DNA of 32,943 nucleotides, from positions 1 to 32,943 of IMG/VR virus record IMGVR_UViG_3300043436_000876. One strand, given 5' to 3'. The notes under the pieces were generated by a model. The model was given only the letters and a program-made list of their open reading frames with translations, was not told the origin of the DNA and ran no database searches. Positions 27,889 to 32,943 of the stretch are shown piece after piece. The first letter of the stretch is position 1; each line of letters starts with the position of its first letter. This DNA comes from a virus. Both the position numbers and the translations under genes were made by a program.

Positions 27889-28347
27889 TTATTTTTTAAA
27901 ATATAAGTCTGCTTCTGCTTGCCTTCTATTTACTAAACCATTTAACACCTTTCCATTGGCGTTAACCCACTTCATAAAATGAGATTTAATATTTTTATCG
28001 TTTGGATTTGCATTAACCCTTTTTAATAACGTGCTTGTTCTTAATGCACCCGCTCCAATGTTATACGCAAAAGAGGTTAAAGCATCGAATTGAGCCTGAT
28101 TAATGGTGTCTATGGTAATTGCATCCACCCGCTTTGCAAACTCGTTTAATTCGTGCTTTAAAATGTCTTTTGCCTCAACCTCTGTGATAGGTTTGTCTGT
28201 CAATCTTACTCTTTGCCCATTTGGGTAGATAGTTGTTCCATAACCAATAGTAGGCACTTTTGCTGGGCATAGATAAGGTTTAGCACTAAAGCCTTCAAAC
28301 TTCTTAACTAAATCAATGCAATCCTGACTTACTTCTGTTATTCTCAT
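27889..28347 (-). CDS. T4-type lysozyme (GH24 endolysin)
   Basis: A 152-residue muramidase. The catalytic motif E-8-D/C-5-T is met exactly: E18 in KKFEGF, C27 in PYLCP, T33 in VPTIGYGTT. The rest of the fold is present (NQAQFDALTSFAYNIGAGAL, LLKRVN, GLVNRRQAEADLY). There is no signal peptide or N-terminal anchor, so it needs the holin encoded just upstream to reach the cell wall. It overlaps the holin gene by ATGA. It cleaves the peptidoglycan sugar backbone at lysis. Confidence 0.92.
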   Translation of the reverse strand: MRITEVSQDCIDLVKKFEGFSAKPYLCPAKVPTIGYGTTIYPNGQRVRLTDKPITEVEAKDILKHELNEFAKRVDAITIDTINQAQFDALTSFAYNIGAGALRTSTLLKRVNANPNDKNIKSHFMKWVNANGKVLNGLVNRRQAEADLYFKK

Positions 28348-28721
28348 GATTCTGCTTTACGTTGTAATACGTTAAATAAGTTCTTTAATAAGTCTACGCC
28401 CGTAATCGCTTGGATATTTTCTCGCATAGATTGTAACTCGCTCAAAGCTATCATAGCAATTACAGGCTTAACCAACGGAATCACATCACCGAAATACACC
28501 TCACACCAACGAACCGCAGCAATCGCAACTAAGTAGCTTGAACCTGTGTAGAATTTCTTTATCATTGCTCTACTGCTTAAAGTGCCCGCTTTATGTGCTT
28601 TAATTACGCCCGTAATCCAATCGAACATTACTAACCCACCAACAAATAATAATGAGGTTAAAATAGGGGATAAATAGGCAATTAAGCCTGTTGTTAAATA
28701 AGCTAAATATTTCTCTTTCAT
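28344..28721 (-). CDS. Phage holin
   Basis: A 125-residue protein with two to three membrane helices (YLAYLTTGLIAYLSPILTSL; LFVGGLVMFDWITGVIKAH; YLVAIAAVRWCEVYFGDVI, weaker) and a charged C-terminus (NLFNVLQRKAES). The FDWITGVIKAHKAG motif with following KKFYTG is the signature of the phage holin family 4 type (toxin secretion/lysis holin). It would form holes in the inner membrane that let the lysozyme through. Genes on both sides overlap by ATGA. Confidence 0.85.
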   Translation of the reverse strand: MKEKYLAYLTTGLIAYLSPILTSLLFVGGLVMFDWITGVIKAHKAGTLSSRAMIKKFYTGSSYLVAIAAVRWCEVYFGDVIPLVKPVIAMIALSELQSMRENIQAITGVDLLKNLFNVLQRKAES

Positions 28722-28963
28722 TTTATTGGTGGAGGCGGGGTTACTACTTCAAATTCTGTTGGCTTGCCTAAAACAACTTGCAAACTATCGTCATAAACAA
28801 TATACCAAAATTGCGGCTGATTCAATTCTGCAACCTGATATTCAACCCAATTCTGTGTTACATCATCAGGTGTAACAGGTATGCCGTAGTAATCATTACA
28901 AGCCTTTTGCGCTGCTTGCGCTTCGCTTTCTGTGGTGTATTTATAGCCGTTAATAAATTGCAT
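28718..28963 (-). CDS. Small appendage-associated protein
   Basis: An 81-residue protein (MQFINGYKYTTESEAQAAQK; YQVAELNQPQFWYIVYDDSL) ending in a VTPPPPIK tail. It follows the LamG-like appendage gene, overlapping by 14 bases. Many phages encode a small helper or chaperone after a fibre gene, and position alone suggests that. No motif seen. Confidence 0.55.
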   Translation of the reverse strand: MQFINGYKYTTESEAQAAQKACNDYYGIPVTPDDVTQNWVEYQVAELNQPQFWYIVYDDSLQVVLGKPTEFEVVTPPPPIK

Positions 28964-29795
28964 AATAGTTATTTATTTCTGTTTGTTTTGATTGTGCTGT
29001 TGCTAAAGTATCGCCACTGCCCCATATTACAATTTCAGCTATTTGTCCTACTATTGGCCTATATTGAGCGCCTATTCTTAGAGTAAAATTTGTTTGTTTG
29101 TTTGTGTTGCTAGTTCCTATACTTGCGCCATTAGTTACAACCCTTCTATTTGTTGACGATATGTTTAACGAGGCAGAAATGAAATTGCTATTAATTGATA
29201 ATCCTGCACTTATAACTGATTCAGGTGCTGCGCCATTTGAGAAATAGTAAGAACCATCTGCAAAATTATTTAAATAATTATAATCTAAGGCACTATCTTG
29301 AGCACCAATTATTCCTGATGCTGATATTGCGCTTCCTGTCCTAAAAACGCTATACAAAGAACTTTCAGCATTGTTAATAATAGCACTTGTAATTAGAAAT
29401 GATGAGAATATTCCATTTATGCAAGGTTTTCCAGAAACATTAGTATAAATAACTCCGCTTGAAATTATTTGGTATTGATTTGCTGCCGTTGTTTGCGTTG
29501 CGTTTAAGCCGTTTAAACTTTGGTCATACCAAGTAGTAACAAAACCATCTCCCGCCCCGCAAAATGTTTGCGCTGCTGCTGAATCAAATTCGTTATTTAA
29601 AAAGCCTATATCAGTTTCAGCGTTATCGCTTGACCTTCTTATTCTAACTGCTGCACCTGTATAGGCTGCTCTTAATTTTCTTAAACTATACCCTGCTGCT
29701 GCATTTGGGTATAAATCAAGTAAACCTTGAAATGCAGGTGCTGAGCCTGCTCTGCGCCTTCCAAATGGGATTCCTATGCCTATTCCAATAGCCAT
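28950..29795 (-). CDS. Tail fibre/head appendage with LamG-like (arabinofuranosidase B-type) domain
   Basis: A 281-residue, Ser/Ala/Asn-rich protein. After a Gly/Ile-rich start (MAIGIGIGIPFGRRR) it has AAGYSLRKLRAAYTGAAVRI, a stretch of SSDNAETDIGF, FVTTWYDQSLNGLNATQ and later ASGIIGAQDSA. This is the concanavalin-like fold related to the catalytic domain of alpha-L-arabinofuranosidase B (GH54 type), often found in Bacteroidetes phage fibres. It probably binds, or less likely cleaves, surface polysaccharide. Catalytic residues cannot be confirmed by eye. It lies one gene before the lysis block and follows a small beta-rich gene. Confidence 0.72.
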   Translation of the reverse strand: MAIGIGIGIPFGRRRAGSAPAFQGLLDLYPNAAAGYSLRKLRAAYTGAAVRIRRSSDNAETDIGFLNNEFDSAAAQTFCGAGDGFVTTWYDQSLNGLNATQTTAANQYQIISSGVIYTNVSGKPCINGIFSSFLITSAIINNAESSLYSVFRTGSAISASGIIGAQDSALDYNYLNNFADGSYYFSNGAAPESVISAGLSINSNFISASLNISSTNRRVVTNGASIGTSNTNKQTNFTLRIGAQYRPIVGQIAEIVIWGSGDTLATAQSKQTEINNYYAIY

Positions 29796-29797
29796 AT

Positions 29798-30070
29798 TTA
29801 AACCTCCCTATATCCGTATCCGATAACTGAACCGCTTGATGGTGTTACTGCTGCGATTGGGTCGCCATTAAACATAGGAATAACTGTTCCTGCGCTCAAA
29901 GTTTTGCCTGATAGATTGTATTGAGTAAGCAAGTTTTGACCGCCTGCGCTTGTTAAAACGCTTAACACGCACTCAGTATTAACTACTAAGCAGAAAAATC
30001 TATGTCCTGTGGTAGCTGCATCAATTAAACGCATTCCATTGCCACCTAAAATCTTGTTTGAATCTGTCAT
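29798..30070 (-). CDS. Small beta-rich structural protein
   Basis: A 90-residue protein (MTDSNKILGGNGMRLIDAAT; LVVNTECVLSVLTSAGGQNL; IPMFNGDPIAAVTPSSGSVI) that ends in GYGYREV. Gly/Ser/Thr-rich, without membrane segment. I recall similar small proteins preceding fibre genes in Bacteroidetes phages, perhaps a decoration protein or fibre trimerisation base. Its ATG has ATATTTAA four bases upstream, suggesting expression like other late genes. Confidence 0.6.
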   Translation of the reverse strand: MTDSNKILGGNGMRLIDAATTGHRFFCLVVNTECVLSVLTSAGGQNLLTQYNLSGKTLSAGTVIPMFNGDPIAAVTPSSGSVIGYGYREV

Positions 30071-30074
30071 ATCT

Positions 30075-30082
30075 TTAAATAT
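30075..30082 (-). promoter_or_regulatory. ATATTTAA start-proximal motif (copy 6)
   Basis: Minus-strand ATATTTAA exactly four bases (AGAT) before the ATG at 30070. Confidence 0.55.
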
Positions 30083-30099
30083 TTTATTTTGTTATTATT

Positions 30100-30534
30100 T
30101 TAATTTGAAGGTACTGCGCATGAATTATATGTGCTTGGAACATTTAAGGTTATATTAGCAGTCCACCCCGCTACTTCATCTCCTTGTGAATCCATAAAAG
30201 GGGTTAAAGTGATAGAATCTTGAATTAAAAATATCTCACTAGGATTTCTTAGTTCTATGATTACATCCTCTATCATTTGTAAAGTATCGCTCATTACATC
30301 ATTTTCATTAGATAAGTCCTTTTTAACTATATCCATAACCATTAACTGAAAATTCAAAGCAATTACCTTGTAAGAAAAGTTTGAAGGTGCTACATCAGCA
30401 AATAATACAGGGTATTGCATAGGACTTTCCGTTCCTAAGTCAGCAATATCACCAAAGAAAAAGCTATTTATTTGCTCGTGATTTGTTGCTATTGTTTGCA
30501 ACTTGGCTATCAACTGATTTAAAGTGACCTTCAT
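30100..30534 (-). CDS. Tail completion/terminator-like protein
   Basis: A 144-residue protein (NQLIAKLQTIATNHEQINSF, then VIALNFQLMVMDIVKKDLSN and DTLQMIEDVIIELRNPSEIF). It ends with a beta segment (GWTANITLNVPSTYNS). An alpha-beta protein of this length after the connector gene fits the tail terminator/completion proteins that cap the tail tube at the head. The family is a guess from size, order and the 'W-x-x-N-I-T-L' end common in such proteins. Confidence 0.5.
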   Translation of the reverse strand: MKVTLNQLIAKLQTIATNHEQINSFFFGDIADLGTESPMQYPVLFADVAPSNFSYKVIALNFQLMVMDIVKKDLSNENDVMSDTLQMIEDVIIELRNPSEIFLIQDSITLTPFMDSQGDEVAGWTANITLNVPSTYNSCAVPSN

Positions 30535-30598
30535 ATTTTTTTACAAATTGTTTTAATTTCTCTACGTTTGTCTTATTCTTACTTCCTGATTTTCTCAT
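30464..30598 (-). CDS. Possible 44-residue basic protein overlapping the next gene
   Basis: A frame starting MRKSGSKNKTNVEKLKQFVK overlaps the connector gene stop by ATGA and runs 71 bases into the tail completion gene in another phase. Very Lys/Asn-rich. The ATGA coupling and the otherwise empty gap support translation, but the overlap weakens it. Confidence 0.35.
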   Translation of the reverse strand: MRKSGSKNKTNVEKLKQFVKKYEGHFKSVDSQVANNSNKSRANK

Positions 30599-31185
30599 GA
30601 TAACCATCTTTTTGGGTTGTTTCCTTGATACTTAATACGTGCAGGTATTTCATCACAATCAATTTCACCACCTAAATACATTCCATTTGAGTAGTTTCTC
30701 GCAGTTGGATAGATAGTAGATACATCCGCATTTCCTTGATTTAAATACGCAGGGTATTTATTTGGATTAGCCATTAGATATAAGGTAACTCTCTCTGCGT
30801 AATATTGCGCCCTATTAATCGCCTTATCCATTAAGTATCGAATATCGTTTAAACTTGCTTGCTGACTGAACTCTGAAGATTTAGTTGCTACGTTCTTATT
30901 TTGAAACTTAAAACTTAAATCCAACATAGACTCATAAACGCAATATTTAATCATTGTCGGCTGAACGTATGACTGCAATAAAACTTGGTTATCTGCGCTC
31001 ACTGAGTTTCCACTTACTTGGGAGATTAACTCATTATACAAAGCCGTTCCCAATAATGGTAGGATATAAATATTTTGAACCTCCTTAATAGTAGGAATCA
31101 AAAGTTTTGGGTCTACATTCTCACTAATAACACTCTCTTGCTTTAGTGCTGCTTCCCCTATAAATAAGACTGTTGCGTTTAACAT
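30595..31185 (-). CDS. DUF6712-like head-tail connector protein
   Basis: A 196-residue helical protein directly downstream of the portal gene, one base away. The N-terminal half (LKQESVISENVDPKLLIPTI, then LPLLGTALYNELISQ) resembles gp6-type adaptor proteins. The middle has VQPTMIKYCVYESMLDLSFK and the end is rich in Asn, Tyr and Gly. DUF6712 proteins of this kind sit after portal genes in Bacteroidetes phages and are taken as head completion/adaptor proteins. They form a ring under the portal to which the tail joins. Confidence 0.7.
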   Translation of the reverse strand: MLNATVLFIGEAALKQESVISENVDPKLLIPTIKEVQNIYILPLLGTALYNELISQVSGNSVSADNQVLLQSYVQPTMIKYCVYESMLDLSFKFQNKNVATKSSEFSQQASLNDIRYLMDKAINRAQYYAERVTLYLMANPNKYPAYLNQGNADVSTIYPTARNYSNGMYLGGEIDCDEIPARIKYQGNNPKRWLS

Positions 31186-31186
31186 A

Positions 31187-32943
31187 TTACTTCTTTTTAA
31201 CTAATACCGAACTCCATTGATGTCTGCAAAAAGGCAAGTGAATGTCTGTTCCTTTCACAGTCTGCCAACCTCCTCTTTTTGTCCAAACATTTCTATCTAC
31301 TATACTACTTATTTTGTCAATCTCTGCCCTTGTGTAAACTTTATTTAAGTTTAATAACGCTCTGCAAAAATCTCTATTCTTCGAATCACGTGGCCCAGTG
31401 TATTTGTACTTAACCTTAAAAGAATCCAACTCATTTGAAACTCTATCTAATATAGAAGCCGATGGAGGTGGAGTTAATATATTCCAAGCACCTTCCGTAA
31501 TTCCTAAGACCTTGTTTTTTTCTAAGTTAACTACTAACTCTTTAACTTTACTTTCGCTCAAACCCATTATCTTGCCGATTTCGGTTTTGCTTAACAAGGG
31601 ATTCTTCTTAACTATATCTAATAACTCTTTTTCAACCTCTGTTGGCTCGTATATCTTAGCAAATAACTCCTTTTCATTGAACTCCAAATGGCTTTCAAAC
31701 TCATAGTGGTCATCGCTAAATGTAACTTTACGTGATTCTATCTCATCGTATAAATCTGCACTTTCACCAAACTCCGCAAATATTCTTATCTCTTTTTCCC
31801 ATTCTTGACTGCTCATTTGAACCTCTTGAACCTCAGGCTCAGGCGGTAATCCTGCCATTTCTCTCATCTCAGGTCGTGTAGCTATTTGAAGTAATGTCTG
31901 CTCTGTGAACGTAGGTTTAAACATCTCTAATGGCTTCACTTCAATTGTCGCAGTTGCTTTCGATTGATTAGCCAAATAAGTAAACAACACTTCAAAATGT
32001 TGCTGAATAGGCTTTACATAATTCTGTTCAAATAACTTAAAAGAATCAATCATCTCTGACCTTCCGCCCAATTGACCTTCTACTCTAATTCCAAAGAACA
32101 TAGGCGAAGTTATCTTATGAGCTACGAATATTTCCTCTTGAACTTGCTTATTAAGTAAATCAAATTGCTTGTCTAATTCATTTGGTTGAATAGGAATAAC
32201 GGTCGGAGCATTGTCTACTCTATCGCTAAAGTTTATAATCCATCTGCCCGCATTGTCTGTTCCTTTGTGCCTTCTATTTAATCTCCGAACTAAATCGTCT
32301 TTTTCGTCTTGTGTAGGCTCTCCATTGTTGAAGGATAAAATACCACCAAAGAAAAACTCATTGTGTAAATTACTTCTATGGTAATTAGCTATCTCTACAT
32401 CACACTCTACATAAGGAATCGCTCCAATATACTCAGGTAAAGGATAAGTAGCCGTTGCTGGTCTGTAATCTCTATAATAATAAATCTGAGTTCCTTGCTT
32501 TTTTTCGGGGTTAAATACCTTATAAGATTTAGTCTTTGCTCTTGGGTCTACCCAATCATTTGAGAAATAAAACTCTGTATTATCTACGTTTGAACGAATC
32601 TTAGAAAAGTCCATGTGGTAAATCTCGGCTATTGATTCGCCAACTCTATCCCAAATAATCTGCAAGGCATAACCACCATATAGCAACTTATCTAAAATAC
32701 ACTTATTGAAAATCTCATCTAACGAATCAAATCTATTCGCATTAGCAAATAAGTTCCAAGTTCCTTCCATCTCCAATCCCGCACCATATACATAGGTCTG
32801 TTTACCTGTTAAGATTGCGTTGTGTTTTGCCGACCTGTTAAATAAGTCCACAAGGTATAATGGATAGAGATTATCTGAGCCATAATTAACGTATTTTTTA
32901 TTCTTCTCTTGATAGAACTCGGGCGTTTTGTACTTATCAATGT
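31187..32943 (-). CDS. Portal protein with C-terminal winged-helix and MuF-like segments (5' end outside window)
   Basis: The frame is open to the window edge, and residues before the GTG at 32851 continue in-frame (TPEFYQEKNKKYVNYGSDNL then YPLYLVD). The true start is therefore beyond 32943. The first about 330 visible residues are a portal: the clip/wing part contains GGYALQIIW, and SPMFFGIRVEGQLGGRSEMI is the typical portal region. At 31466-31648 lies a winged-helix segment (LLSKTEIGKIMGLSESKVKE). From about 31402 to the stop comes GPRDSKNRDFCRALL, GGWQTVKG and PFCRHQWSSV. This Cys/His/Trp pattern resembles the C-terminal part of Mu gpF-like head morphogenesis proteins. A portal carrying both is unusual. 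Confidence 0.8.
   Translation of the reverse strand, partial: IDKYKTPEFYQEKNKKYVNYGSDNLYPLYLVDLFNRSAKHNAILTGKQTYVYGAGLEMEGTWNLFANANRFDSLDEIFNKCILDKLLYGGYALQIIWDRVGESIAEIYHMDFSKIRSNVDNTEFYFSNDWVDPRAKTKSYKVFNPEKKQGTQIYYYRDYRPATATYPLPEYIGAIPYVECDVEIANYHRSNLHNEFFFGGILSFNNGEPTQDEKDDLVRRLNRRHKGTDNAGRWIINFSDRVDNAPTVIPIQPNELDKQFDLLNKQVQEEIFVAHKITSPMFFGIRVEGQLGGRSEMIDSFKLFEQNYVKPIQQHFEVLFTYLANQSKATATIEVKPLEMFKPTFTEQTLLQIATRPEMREMAGLPPEPEVQEVQMSSQEWEKEIRIFAEFGESADLYDEIESRKVTFSDDHYEFESHLEFNEKELFAKIYEPTEVEKELLDIVKKNPLLSKTEIGKIMGLSESKVKELVVNLEKNKVLGITEGAWNILTPPPSASILDRVSNELDSFKVKYKYTGPRDSKNRDFCRALLNLNKVYTRAEIDKISSIVDRNVWTKRGGWQTVKGTDIHLPFCRHQWSSVLVKKK

Noticed and set aside
32851-32853. GTG at 32851 as the portal start
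   Set aside because: The frame continues to the window edge with protein-like sequence, so the real start is outside.
1-32943. Integrase, repressor, CRISPR array, insertion sequence or rRNA
   Set aside because: None was recognised on either strand, so a temperate lifestyle cannot be argued from this window.

Overview
The window looks like most of the genome of a tailed, siphovirus-type phage (Caudoviricetes) of a Bacteroidetes host, probably a flavobacterium-like one. Three things point there: the base composition is AT-rich; at least four promoters fit the Bacteroidetes pattern (TTG, 18-19 bases, TAnATTTG); and the protein families are ones typical of Bacteroidetes phages (DUF6291, DUF3127, DUF6712-like, XkdF-like protease, scaffold and capsid types). 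Every supported gene is on the minus strand, so transcription runs from high to low coordinates. There is no integrase or CI-like repressor in view, and both window ends cut through phage sequence.

Layout in transcription order. (1) 32943-28718: portal with C-terminal fusions (start outside the window), DUF6712-like connector, tail completion-like protein, a small beta-rich protein, a LamG-like fibre/appendage protein. (2) 28721-25252: lysis and accessory block with holin, T4-type lysozyme, small membrane protein, metallophosphoesterase and a probable unimolecular spanin, with a 385-bp gene-free interval (25633-26017) holding two large inverted-repeat structures. (3) 25208-23336: early promoter, then a run of very small genes and a tRNA-like element. 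(4) 23328-18142: second early promoter, then recombination and replication genes (Rad52-like annealing protein, YqaJ exonuclease, DUF3127 protein, MazG-like protein, DnaA domain IV protein, DNA methyltransferase, PAPS-reductase-like protein, NinG). (5) 18158-15418: promoter with a structured leader, replication initiator/loader-like protein, RecA/DnaB-like ATPase, Mom-like DNA modification protein. (6) 15408-11737: promoter, a small gene, a phage sigma factor, membrane protein, and a surface-sugar module (GT9-like, methyltransferase, glycosyltransferase). (7) 11723-1: late operon with small and large terminase, frameshifted tail chaperone, neck/tail proteins, tape measure, prohead protease, scaffold, major capsid protein, probable tail tube protein, terminator, and the start codon of one more gene at the window edge. 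If the genome is circular or circularly permuted, region 7 would continue into region 1, making one long late operon ending in lysis.

The most notable regulatory observation is an exact octamer, ATATTTAA, placed exactly four bases before the ATG of six genes, all six apparently late genes. Early and replication genes instead use the Bacteroidetes promoters and often have Shine-Dalgarno-like sequences. Because a sigma factor gene lies just upstream of the late block, a link between it and late expression is plausible, though this is inference. Other notable items are a T9 slippery run giving a 211/234-residue tail chaperone pair, a terminator/anti-terminator-like leader in front of the replication initiator gene, G-rich inverted repeats inside that gene that may be a lambda-like origin, three AT-richer DNA modification genes, and several small genes (22-58 codons) that standard cut-offs would miss. 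All assignments come from reading the sequence; no database search was run.
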